In this document: piece after piece, positions 26,783 through 35,566 of the stretch | Numbering within the stretch: position 1 is the first letter of the stretch | How the letters are laid out: each line of letters opens with the position of its first letter | Assembly: GCF_008693185.1 (NCBI RefSeq) | Contig: NZ_VXKN01000002.1 | Span: 1-64,000 of the forward strand | Source: Acinetobacter qingfengensis | GTDB taxonomy: Bacteria > Pseudomonadota > Gammaproteobacteria > Pseudomonadales > Moraxellaceae | Length of the DNA stretch: 64,000 nucleotides | Direction of reading: 5' to 3' | The notes under the pieces: model-generated | Database searches by the model: none | Told to the model about the DNA's origin: nothing | The model's input: the letters and a program-made list of their open reading frames with translations, nothing else | Made by a program: the position numbers and the translations under genes

Positions 26783-28018
26783 TTAAAAGTTCATATTAAA
26801 TTTTACACCAGCCGCCCATGCATTACCACTTTCCGGATTAGCGCCAATATTTTTTACATATTGTAAATTAGGCCGAATTTTCAACCAATTTGTTGCTTGA
26901 ATAGCATAATAAAGTTCAGCATTGAGTTCTTCATCCAACTCTGGTGCCCGATCGCTATCAACTGAAATACGAGAAAGACCCAATCCAATTTCATCTTTTG
27001 CTCGACTCTCGGCTAGACCTTTATAAACTAGCGCAATATTTTCTGCATCCTGAAAAATACTAGTTTTATTATCATACAAGGCAACTTGCCCCATTATACT
27101 AAGCCCACGACTGGCATCATTGGTATGTGTCGTAAGTTGCTGTTTTGCAGAAATCCAAATACCGTATTTATGTTTATTTCCAGAGCGCTCCGTTTGAATA
27201 TTGTCTGCATTGACCGTACTATAATAATATCCCAGACGATATTCTCCTGGCAGATGTTGAAGGGTTAATGCCGGTGTCCAGATCAATTCAACTGGAATAA
27301 TTGCACCTTCAGAACCATCAGTACTCAAGTTAAAACCTTTACTACGTTTCAGGTTTTCCGGATTCACTTCATAGGCACCGATCTGCGCAGCTAATTCAGG
27401 TGAAAAACTCCATTTAACCCGTGCTGCCCATTGACTAACAGGACCATTAAACCATTGATCACCCGACCAATGTCCGATTTGCCCACCACATAAAGCCAAG
27501 TTCTGAAATTCACAGTCAAAACTTGCAAAATCCTCACTTTGCCCAAAACGTCCCACTTTGAGATCAAGTTGATTATTCATGAAAGTTTTTTTGATCCACA
27601 TATCTGTTAGACGCCAGGTCTGACCGCGACCATATACTTCTTGCACCTGACTAATATGTGTAGATAAAGCATTGGATTTATTCTCGATCTGGTTGCCATC
27701 CCGTTTAGTGATATTGATATAAGCCTGAGTGTTATCCCAATTTAAAATTTTGGCTAAATCAAAATGACCAGAAAAATTCCACTGATCTGCATAAGCAGCG
27801 TCTTTATCTGAATCGACAGAAGTATTCAGCAAAGTTGCGCCTTGTCCACTATAACCTATTGAAAAATCATAACCTTGTTCAACCAAGGCACTACGCTTCC
27901 CAGACCAATCCCCCAACATCCAGGGACTTTGTGCATCAAAGGCCTGATTAGCGAAGACTGATGTGGTGGCACTTAGCGTTAATACCAGCATCGAACCTGT
28001 GAAAATATGTTTACCCAT
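26783..28018 (-). CDS. OprB-family outer-membrane porin
   Basis: A 411-residue porin with a signal peptide (about 1-23, ending VFA), the OprB-like opening SPWMLGDWSGKRSALVEQG, a beta-rich body (YGRGQTWRLTDMWIKKTF), one cysteine pair (FDCEFQNLALCGG) and a terminal aromatic residue (KFNMNF). OprB members pass sugars and other small polar solutes. Here it probably supplies the catabolic operon upstream with its substrate. Confidence 0.85.
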   Translation of the reverse strand: MGKHIFTGSMLVLTLSATTSVFANQAFDAQSPWMLGDWSGKRSALVEQGYDFSIGYSGQGATLLNTSVDSDKDAAYADQWNFSGHFDLAKILNWDNTQAYINITKRDGNQIENKSNALSTHISQVQEVYGRGQTWRLTDMWIKKTFMNNQLDLKVGRFGQSEDFASFDCEFQNLALCGGQIGHWSGDQWFNGPVSQWAARVKWSFSPELAAQIGAYEVNPENLKRSKGFNLSTDGSEGAIIPVELIWTPALTLQHLPGEYRLGYYYSTVNADNIQTERSGNKHKYGIWISAKQQLTTHTNDASRGLSIMGQVALYDNKTSIFQDAENIALVYKGLAESRAKDEIGLGLSRISVDSDRAPELDEELNAELYYAIQATNWLKIRPNLQYVKNIGANPESGNAWAAGVKFNMNF

Positions 28019-28244
28019 TCTACTACCTGCTTTAAAATTTAAAAATGATTAGAAATTGACGACATCGTTCAAATTAATCCACATTAATGACTTTCCACCT
28101 CCACGCCCTCTAAAATAAAAACTTATTAAAAATCAATTTAAAACTTCTATTTTTGATTTTAAATAAATCCTAAACTGTTAAATTACGCACACACAGCCCC
28201 TATTCCGTATGTTGTTAAATACAGAATTCTGAATTTTCAATCCG

Positions 28245-29216
28245 TTAACTTGCCAGTTTTTGCATAAATAGCTGAAACGAACGTTGTACCTGTTGCACAT
28301 CAAGATGACGGGCAATCACGACTATTCTGGAGGTTTGCGCTTGCCAAGACCAAGCTTCCAAATGCTCAGGTGGATACAGACAATGCTGTACCCCCTGAAT
28401 TAATACAGGTTGCTCAAAACCTACTAGTTTTAAAATTCCTTTAATTCTAAGGAGTTGTTCTCCATACTTATTGAGTAATAAATTGAGCCAGACACCAAAA
28501 ACTAGCCCATCAATCTCTCCTTCAAATTCAATTACACATGTCTGGGTTAAATCATGCTTTGCCTTATCCACGGGTTTAAAAAAAACAGCAGGATTTAAAT
28601 TTTGGCGATGAAGTAACTGCTCTTCAAAAAGATCAGCAACACAGTAAATATCCTGTACATTTTTAATTACTATCTCAGCGTGAAGTTGCTGAATTTTATC
28701 CTTTACTGCGAGTTGTATGCTGTCACCAACCCGGTCGCATTTACTCAACAAAATCTGATCAGCGGCAACAATTTGTGTCAGCCACTCAGGATGTAGTTGC
28801 GATTGTTGGATAGCATTTTCAGTATCTACAACGGTAGTTAAACCGTGAAGATAAAAACGGCTCTTAAGATGAGTATCCTGCTGAATGGTCGCCAGAATTG
28901 AAGCAGGATTTGCCAGTCCTGTGGTTTCAATCAAGACCCTACTAAAAGCTGGTATTAACCCTTGGGCTTGCTTGTTCAGCATATCTAATAAGGTTGTTTT
29001 CAAACTGTCCAAAACTGTACAACACATACACCCACTCGGTAATAGAAAAGTATTGTCTGCAACAGTTTGTACCAGTAAATTATCAATACCGATTTCACCC
29101 AGTTCATTAATGAGTACAAGTGTGTTTTGTGCATCACCTGCGAGTAACAGGCGTTTAATCAGTGTAGTTTTACCACTGCCCAAAAAGCCTGTCACAATAT
29201 GTACCGGAATACTCAT
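28245..29216 (-). CDS. CobW/COG0523-family GTPase (putative metallochaperone)
   Basis: A 323-residue G3E GTPase. Walker A is GFLGSGKTT, the metal-binding motif is GCMCC (CxCC) about 65 residues in, and NELGEIGID and TTGLANP follow. The C-terminal CobW domain is shorter than in some members. Such proteins load metals into enzymes, for example beside nitrile hydratase and amidohydrolase genes. Its ATG overlaps the stop of the 98-residue gene upstream (TAATG), so the two are translationally coupled; an upstream GTG would add three residues. Confidence 0.9.
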   Translation of the reverse strand: MSIPVHIVTGFLGSGKTTLIKRLLLAGDAQNTLVLINELGEIGIDNLLVQTVADNTFLLPSGCMCCTVLDSLKTTLLDMLNKQAQGLIPAFSRVLIETTGLANPASILATIQQDTHLKSRFYLHGLTTVVDTENAIQQSQLHPEWLTQIVAADQILLSKCDRVGDSIQLAVKDKIQQLHAEIVIKNVQDIYCVADLFEEQLLHRQNLNPAVFFKPVDKAKHDLTQTCVIEFEGEIDGLVFGVWLNLLLNKYGEQLLRIKGILKLVGFEQPVLIQGVQHCLYPPEHLEAWSWQAQTSRIVVIARHLDVQQVQRSFQLFMQKLAS

Positions 29217-29512
29217 TATAGACACTCCAAATAGGACAAAATATCTGGGCTTAATACGTCTAGCTTTTCGCCTGCCATATTTTCAATCTCCAGCAGTAAT
29301 GCCATAAAACCATTGGCCATACTGCTTTTTCCGGTTGCAGTTTGTACAATATAATTGGTGCCATGAAAATCAGAAATTGTTAGCCGTTGTGGTGCGGTCA
29401 ATAGATTTAAAATTTTAATGCGTCTTAATCTTTCCTGCCGTTTCGGTAACGTTGAAGCAAGCGCATCTGTCCAGTCTGGTGTTTCACCGATCACGCCACA
29501 TAATCCACACAT
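29216..29512 (-). CDS. small CxxC protein coupled to the CobW GTPase
   Basis: A 98-residue protein starting MCGLCGVIGE, with a basic middle (PKRQERLRRIK) and an acidic C-terminal half ending in Cys-Leu. An AAGGA site lies 8 nt upstream. The N-terminal Cys-Gly-Leu-Cys could be a metal site. It resembles the first residues of glutamine amidotransferases, but the protein is far too short for one. Coupling to the CobW gene suggests a partner role. Confidence 0.7.
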   Translation of the reverse strand: MCGLCGVIGETPDWTDALASTLPKRQERLRRIKILNLLTAPQRLTISDFHGTNYIVQTATGKSSMANGFMALLLEIENMAGEKLDVLSPDILSYLECL

Positions 29513-29526
29513 CGTACTATCCTTAA

Positions 29527-30276
29527 TTAGGGCATAACATCGCCACTATTTGGTCCTAGGGTTTGCCCTACAAATAAATTACCACCCGGTTCAGAAGCCA
29601 ATAATATAGCAACAGGTGCCACTTCTTCGGCGGTACCGAAGCGGCCTAAAGGCAATTCTTTGGCTTTATCCACTTTCCATTGTTCACTAATTCCCTCAAC
29701 CAACGGTGTTATAATTGGGCCTGGTGCAATTGCATTCACTAATACATTATGTTTAGCGACTTCCTGAGCGAGGGATTTAGTAAAGCCAATTACACCTGCT
29801 TTTGCAGCGCAATAATGCGTGAGTTCAACCCCGCCTTTAATGCCTAGCTGAGAAGAGACATTAATAATTCTTCCCCATTGTTGTTCAATCATGTGCGGTA
29901 GAGCCCGTTGACTGGTGAGAAAGACACTCGTCAAATCGATTCTCAACATGTCTTCCCACATTTTTTGGCTTAAATCGACACAAGGTGCTTGTGTCAGAAT
30001 GCCGGCATTATTGACCAGAACATCGATTCCACCATAATATTCAATACATAAATCAATAGTTTGATTAGCACCTTCAGAATAACTAATATCAGTCACAATA
30101 GTGTTCACATGAGAAGTGAATTGACGACAAAGTTCTGCACTTATTTCCAGTTGTTGTTGATTTAAATCACTGAGTAACAGTGCGCTACCCTGTTTAGCAA
30201 AGGCTAAGGCAATTGCAGCACCAATACCGCTTGCTGCGCCAGTGATCACCACACGACATTCTTTTAACTGTTTCAT
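29527..30276 (-). CDS. short-chain dehydrogenase/reductase
   Basis: A 249-residue classical SDR: cofactor motif [14 protein letters not shown], catalytic Ser in NVSSQLGIKGG and YxxxK as HYCAAKAG. NAD(P)-dependent oxidation or reduction of an alcohol or ketone; the substrate is unknown. Second SDR in the operon. Confidence 0.88.
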   Translation of the reverse strand: MKQLKECRVVITGAASGIGAAIALAFAKQGSALLLSDLNQQQLEISAELCRQFTSHVNTIVTDISYSEGANQTIDLCIEYYGGIDVLVNNAGILTQAPCVDLSQKMWEDMLRIDLTSVFLTSQRALPHMIEQQWGRIINVSSQLGIKGGVELTHYCAAKAGVIGFTKSLAQEVAKHNVLVNAIAPGPIITPLVEGISEQWKVDKAKELPLGRFGTAEEVAPVAILLASEPGGNLFVGQTLGPNSGDVMP

Positions 30277-30338
30277 TTTAAATCCTTTCTGATTCTACGT
30301 CCGCACCATCTCGGGTGCAGACATTTAAACTTAATCTT

Positions 30339-31106
30339 TTAATCAGGCCAGCGCACGGTCAGCCCACCATCTACAATAATGCTTTGCCCAGTGATATAGC
30401 TGGCCTCATCACTCGTCAAAAACCGGATGAGTTTTGCCACTTCATCTGGACGTCCAACCCGACCTAGTGGAATTTTTTTGCCTGCTTCGGCCAAACCTTG
30501 AGGACCTAAAGAATTTTTTTCATCTAGGGATTGTGGCGTCTCAATTAAACCGGGAATAACAGCATTACAGCGAATACCTTTAACGGCCAATTCAACTGCC
30601 AAAGAACGGCATAAACCCGGTACGCCAGATTTTGCAGCCGCATAATGGCTATGTTCTTGCCAACCATATACGCCGCCGGCAATAGAGGAAATCGCAACCA
30701 TTGCGCCTTGAGCTACCATATATTTACTTGCTGCTCTAAAGGTTCGCATTACGCCTGTTAAATCGACATTAATCAGTTCATTCCATGCATCGTCTGTCAT
30801 CTCCAATAAAGACGATTGACGTAGTAAACCTGCATTGGCAATTGCATAATCGAGCCGGCCAAAATGGTCAATTGCAGCTTTGACACCAAATTCTACAGAT
30901 TGATAATCAGCAACATCTACAGGCACCATGATGCATTCGCCACCTGCCTGTTTTACCAGCTCTTCTGTCAGTTTCGGATCATGTGGATCTTTTTCGAAAT
31001 AACCACCTACAACACGTACATTATGCTTGGCATAAACCACAGCCAATGCCTGACCTATACCACTTGCAGCGCCCGTAATAAATGCAACAGGATTTTGATT
31101 AGTCAT
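30339..31106 (-). CDS. short-chain dehydrogenase/reductase
   Basis: A 255-residue classical SDR with [14 protein letters not shown], catalytic SSIAGG and HYAAAKSG (YxxxK), ending in the common [11 protein letters not shown]. Lies 62 nt before the second SDR and 9 nt after the MFS gene, in the same operon. Confidence 0.88.
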   Translation of the reverse strand: MTNQNPVAFITGAASGIGQALAVVYAKHNVRVVGGYFEKDPHDPKLTEELVKQAGGECIMVPVDVADYQSVEFGVKAAIDHFGRLDYAIANAGLLRQSSLLEMTDDAWNELINVDLTGVMRTFRAASKYMVAQGAMVAISSIAGGVYGWQEHSHYAAAKSGVPGLCRSLAVELAVKGIRCNAVIPGLIETPQSLDEKNSLGPQGLAEAGKKIPLGRVGRPDEVAKLIRFLTSDEASYITGQSIIVDGGLTVRWPD

Positions 31107-31115
31107 GTTTTTTCC

Positions 31116-32501
31116 TTATTTCACATCTTCTGGATTGACATGGCGAGCAGCAAGCATCACCAAACCAGATAAAAAGCATGGCAAAGCACCAAACCAAAGT
31201 GCGGCACTCGCCCACTCTCCACCACTGGTTAATACACTGGTGATACCTACACCAGCTAGAATTGCCCCAATTGGTCCCATAGCGTGTACAATCGCGCCGC
31301 CAGTGGCACGGATACTAGTCGGGAAAGATTCCCCCATAAAGAACAACATGGCGGAATAAGGTCCAGTCAGAAAGAACAAGCCCACACTATAAAGTGCTAC
31401 CACAGTCACTAAATCATGTGATGCCACAACCATAGCGTAAAATGCTACACCACCACACATCCAGCCCATTGCAACAGTATTTCTACGGCCAATGCGGTCA
31501 CCCAACCAGCCATGAACCAGATAGCCGATAAACCCAACTAGATTAGATAAAATCAGAATAATTAATGAATTTTGGAATGATAAATGATGGACATTCACGA
31601 TCACTGAAGTACCCAATACACTAAATACCTGAATTGCAGACCAGTTAAGTAGAATGGCTAAACTCAAAATTAGCGTTGGTCGTAATGCTTTACCCTGAAA
31701 AGCTGCTTTTACGCCAGTTTTTTGATGCTCTTCATGATCAAGATGATATTCTGCAGCCAGCGCATTTGCCTGATCAATTTGCCCCGCTTTTTTTAATTCC
31801 GAGATTTTTCTGATAATCTGAAACTGTGGACTTTCTTTAAGTTTTCTTGCCAAAATCGCAATAATAAAAGCTGGAATTGCTGCAAAGATAAAGCAACCTT
31901 GCCAACCAATATGTGGTAGTAAAATTGCAGTTAATGCCGCAGCAGCCAATGCTCCAACTGGCCAACCACTTTGCACCAGTGAATAAATAAATCCCTTGCG
32001 TTTTTTAAATTTCTCGTCTTTGGAGGTGGCATACATTTCAGTCAAGTAAGTCGCATTCACACCTTCTTCAGCGTAGCCCAGTCCCGCAACTGAACGAATA
32101 ATCGTTAAAGGACCCTTACCCCATCCAGCACCAATTGCTGTCATCGCTGAACTAATTGCTGTACCCGTCATAGTAAAGATAATACCTTTACGACGCCCAA
32201 TCTTATCGACAATTGGCCCAATCGCAAAAGCAATAATCGCACCGCCCACAGCAATCCATGTCGCCAAACTTGCTTGTTCAGCCTCGTTCCAATTGAAATG
32301 TCCTCCCATTACCGGGAGCAACGTTCCAAATAAAATAAAATCGTATACTGCGAATACCCATGCAAAAAAAGCAATCCAAGAAGCATAATTAATATCTTTC
32401 TGGCTGATTACTTCAGGCTGCCAGATATCAGCACTTTTTTGGGTAGGTGATTCTGTATTTCCAGCACTATGGTCTAAATCAATATTTTCAGTCATGGTCA
32501 T
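31116..32501 (-). CDS. MFS transporter (metabolite:H+ symporter type)
   Basis: A 461-residue inner-membrane transporter with 12 predicted segments. The loop 2-3 motif is GPIVDKIGRRKG and the loop 8-9 copy is GWLGDRIGRRNT, as in the major facilitator superfamily. A hydrophilic N-terminus of about 40 residues precedes the first segment. Placed between the amidase/deacetylase-type genes and the SDR genes, it probably imports the operon substrate. Confidence 0.88.
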   Translation of the reverse strand: MTMTENIDLDHSAGNTESPTQKSADIWQPEVISQKDINYASWIAFFAWVFAVYDFILFGTLLPVMGGHFNWNEAEQASLATWIAVGGAIIAFAIGPIVDKIGRRKGIIFTMTGTAISSAMTAIGAGWGKGPLTIIRSVAGLGYAEEGVNATYLTEMYATSKDEKFKKRKGFIYSLVQSGWPVGALAAAALTAILLPHIGWQGCFIFAAIPAFIIAILARKLKESPQFQIIRKISELKKAGQIDQANALAAEYHLDHEEHQKTGVKAAFQGKALRPTLILSLAILLNWSAIQVFSVLGTSVIVNVHHLSFQNSLIILILSNLVGFIGYLVHGWLGDRIGRRNTVAMGWMCGGVAFYAMVVASHDLVTVVALYSVGLFFLTGPYSAMLFFMGESFPTSIRATGGAIVHAMGPIGAILAGVGITSVLTSGGEWASAALWFGALPCFLSGLVMLAARHVNPEDVK

Positions 32502-32524
32502 GTTCCTTTAATTTAAAGCTGACA

Positions 32525-33406
32525 TTAACCAGCACGAGGAAAACGTTTGGCAAAATCAGTTGCGATTTCATCCATCATTACAAACTTCACACCTTCATGT
32601 GACTGAAAATGCTCAATTAAACGCTCTAACATCAACAACACTTGTGGACGTCCAGAAACATCTGGATGAATCGTGATTGGAAATACTGCATAATCCATTT
32701 CACGATAAACCCAATCAAATTGATCTCTCCACATTTGCTCAATATCCCGTGGATTGACAAAACCATGACTATTTGGTGATTTTTTGATAAACATCATTGG
32801 GGGTAAATCATCCAAATACCAGTTTGCAGGAATTTCAATAAGATCCGTTTCTGTACCCCGTACCAAAGGTTTCATCCATGTATCTGGATGTTGGCTATAA
32901 TCAATTTTGGTCCATGAATCACCGACTCTTACGTAATATGGCGTAAAATCGTTATGCATCAGACTATGATCATATTTAATGCCTTTTTTAAGCAAAAGTT
33001 CATTCGTAACATTACTGAACTCCCACCAAGGTGCAACATAACCTGTGGGGCGTTTTCCTGATAATTGCGTGATTAATTCAATCGCTTTATCCAGTACAGC
33101 CTCTTCCTGTTCAGGCGTCATTGCGATTGGATTTTCATGACTATAACCATGCATACCAATTTCATGACCAGCATCGACTACGGCTTTCATCTGTTCAGGA
33201 AATGTTTCAACAGAATGCCCAGGAATAAACCAAGTTGTCTTGATTTGGTATTTCTCAAACAATTTCAATAAACGTAATGCACCTACTTCTCCAGCAAATA
33301 AACCACGAGAAATATCATCTGGTGAATCTTCACCACCGTATGAACCTAACCAACCAGCAACAGCATCTACATCAATACCGATAGAAACTAAAATTTCTTT
33401 AGCCAT
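32525..33406 (-). CDS. polysaccharide-deacetylase-fold hydrolase, cyclic-imidase/allantoinase (PuuE) type
   Basis: A 293-residue NodB-fold protein. The opening [19 protein letters not shown], the [12 protein letters not shown] and [11 protein letters not shown] segments and the late HPDVSGRP resemble the subgroup that includes PuuE allantoinase and cyclic imide hydrolase of Pseudomonas putida, which opens cyclic imides or ureides and does not deacetylate polysaccharide. There is no signal peptide, as expected for a cytoplasmic catabolic enzyme. The following amidase could hydrolyse the half-amide product. Confidence 0.8.
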   Translation of the reverse strand: MAKEILVSIGIDVDAVAGWLGSYGGEDSPDDISRGLFAGEVGALRLLKLFEKYQIKTTWFIPGHSVETFPEQMKAVVDAGHEIGMHGYSHENPIAMTPEQEEAVLDKAIELITQLSGKRPTGYVAPWWEFSNVTNELLLKKGIKYDHSLMHNDFTPYYVRVGDSWTKIDYSQHPDTWMKPLVRGTETDLIEIPANWYLDDLPPMMFIKKSPNSHGFVNPRDIEQMWRDQFDWVYREMDYAVFPITIHPDVSGRPQVLLMLERLIEHFQSHEGVKFVMMDEIATDFAKRFPRAG

Positions 33407-33451
33407 GAGATCATCCTTTTTTAAAGTATGCGTGAATAAATTAAAACGAAT

Positions 33452-34804
33452 TTACTTGTGGGCTGCACCAGCAAGTACCTGTTCTACAGCAAGTGCTGCG
33501 TGCAAAACCTTTTGATCCTGATTACAGATTCCTGAAATCAATAGAGCAGTAGGTAAACCATATTTATCCGAACCATTTGGCAGCGTTAAACATGGCATAT
33601 CCAAAAAACTTCCCGGCATAGTCAGCCTTAGTGTTCTTGCGTTGGTTTGAAAAAAAAGTGTATCATTCTGCTCAAGTGGTTCTCGTAATGGCGCAGTATG
33701 TGCGACTGTTGGCGAAAGTAAAAAACCATCACAGAGTTCTTCTTCGAGTAAATGCTTTAATCTTTTTGCTGTTGTGTATAATTTAATTTGTATTGAGGCA
33801 GGTAAATCTCTTGCAGTTTCCAGACGAGAACGAACCCTGAGGTCTATTTGCTGAGCAGCATCACTATTTAATAAATCTTCATGTAAAGTAAAGGCTTCGG
33901 CAGCCCCCAGCCATTTACCGTCATCAATAAGTGCAAGAGTTTCATGAATAGCACTGATACGATGATATTCGATATATGCACCAGCCCGTGCCAGACGCTC
34001 GATGGAGTGTAGAAAATTATTTTTTACTGCAATTGTGATGGCAGGATCTTCCAAAAGATCAAGATCGACAAAAAACTTAAGCTGCCGTATTAACGGATAT
34101 TTAGGTAATTGTACATTTGCTTGCCCATGCAATAGACAATCTAATACATAACAATCACGGACACTTGTCGCCAACGGTCCAAGTGTATCCAATGAGCTCG
34201 CCAGAGGAAAAACTCCGTCTTTTGGATATCTTGCACAACTACTACGATAACCAACCACACCATTAAAAGCAGAAGGGATCCTGATTGACCCTGCGGTATC
34301 GGTTCCCATAGATATCTTGACAATACCATTGCCAACAGCCACAGCCGAACCTGAAGAAGAGCCACCAGGAATACATTTCGGGTCCACAACATTTTCTGGA
34401 GTACCAAAATGTGGGTTTAAACCCAGCCCAGAATAAGCAAATTCAGTTAAATTAGTTTTTCCAATGTTAACCATACCCATACGCGTTAACGCAGATACGA
34501 TGCCTGCATCATGCTGGGCAGGAGGATGATGCTTAAATATCTTGGCACCGGCTGTGGTAACCATGCCTGCTACATCAATTAAATCTTTCCAAGCAATGGT
34601 AACTCCATCAAAACTAGAAAGTGGGCAAGCATTTTTCCAACGCTCTGTAGATGCCTTAGCTTCCCTATAAGCACGATCCAAGCTTTTTGAAATAAATATC
34701 GATTTAGCAAAATTTATTTCGACAATTGACTTTTCAAGTTCAATTAAAGGTGTAGTACTACCTTCAGCAAATTTTTTTACTAATCCCAAAGCATCTACAA
34801 TCAT
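33452..34804 (-). CDS. amidase-signature-family hydrolase
   Basis: A 450-residue amidase-signature enzyme with the Ser-cisSer-Lys triad: Lys in TIAWKDLIDVAG, the Gly/Ser-rich GGSSSGSAVAVGNG, and the nucleophile region GTDTAGSIRIPSAFNGV. Such enzymes hydrolyse linear amides, for example allophanate or half-amides. It is the first gene of the minus-strand catabolic operon running down to the CobW gene. Confidence 0.9.
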   Translation of the reverse strand: MIVDALGLVKKFAEGSTTPLIELEKSIVEINFAKSIFISKSLDRAYREAKASTERWKNACPLSSFDGVTIAWKDLIDVAGMVTTAGAKIFKHHPPAQHDAGIVSALTRMGMVNIGKTNLTEFAYSGLGLNPHFGTPENVVDPKCIPGGSSSGSAVAVGNGIVKISMGTDTAGSIRIPSAFNGVVGYRSSCARYPKDGVFPLASSLDTLGPLATSVRDCYVLDCLLHGQANVQLPKYPLIRQLKFFVDLDLLEDPAITIAVKNNFLHSIERLARAGAYIEYHRISAIHETLALIDDGKWLGAAEAFTLHEDLLNSDAAQQIDLRVRSRLETARDLPASIQIKLYTTAKRLKHLLEEELCDGFLLSPTVAHTAPLREPLEQNDTLFFQTNARTLRLTMPGSFLDMPCLTLPNGSDKYGLPTALLISGICNQDQKVLHAALAVEQVLAGAAHK

Positions 34805-34813
34805 AATACCACC

Positions 34814-34845
34814 ATAAATGTATATTTATATAAAAATACATTTAT
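34814..34845. promoter_or_regulatory. palindrome upstream of the amidase operon
   Basis: ATAAATGTAT and ATACATTTAT form a 10-bp inverted repeat 10 nt upstream of the amidase start. AAATGTATC occurs twice more at about 34968-34986. These are plausible operators for the nearby GntR/FCD regulator. The rest of the gap to 35195 is AT-rich and empty. Confidence 0.4.
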
Positions 34846-35195
34846 CTTTTAGCACATAACATGCCAAAAACTAATTAGACTAAAGTATGTACTTATTTCT
34901 TATAAAAAAATTAAAAAGTATTATGATTTAATTTTAATTATCATAGCCTTAAATAAAAATGTATCTTTATAAAAATGTATCAATATGATGCATTGATCTG
35001 TAAATGCACTATTTAAATACACTTGAATTTCACCAATATAAATGTGATATAAGCTTTTGAAGATTAAAAAGTATTAAAATAATATTCAGATATTTATAAA
35101 AGATTAAAAAAGTAGTTACATGATAATAGATCATTATGCTTTTTAACTAGAGATAAAAAAATACACAAATAAATATTATGCTTACTTTGATAAAA

Positions 35196-35560
35196 AGGCT
35201 TTATTGCATAAATTTACTGTTAAGGCTATGATTAATAAAAATATTGCAATTTGATTTGATGATATATCTCTCCAAGTACGGGCAGTTCAGTTCACCACAA
35301 ACAATGTCAGTGATTCACAACTACTTGGTAATCTACTCAATCAAATTCCACAAAATAAACAACTCAACTCCCTATATAGTAATAGAACTTATGACACTAA
35401 AGACCACCAACAAGGAACTTTAGGCAGATAGAAATATAAAGTAATTCCATAAAAGTGCAAAGTCTTGTAAAGATAGAAAATTTAATTAATAGAACACAAT
35501 GAACTGCTTCAAACGGTCAAACATTTAGGCGAGACACTATGGAACAAGGGTTATGATAAA
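35196..35560 (+). mobile_element. decayed IS5-family (IS903-group) element
   Basis: Begins with a GGCTTTATTGCATAAA-like end. After a deletion the plus strand reads a transposase relic (VRAVQFTTNNVSDSQLLG, TYDTKDHQQGTLG, ELLQTVKHLGETLW) with several stops. The right end is missing. No function remains. Confidence 0.7.
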
Positions 35561-35566
35561 AATGTA

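Noticed and set aside
29216..29512. Glutamine amidotransferase from its MCGLCG start
   Set aside because: At 98 residues it lacks the rest of the Ntn-hydrolase domain and its conserved motifs.
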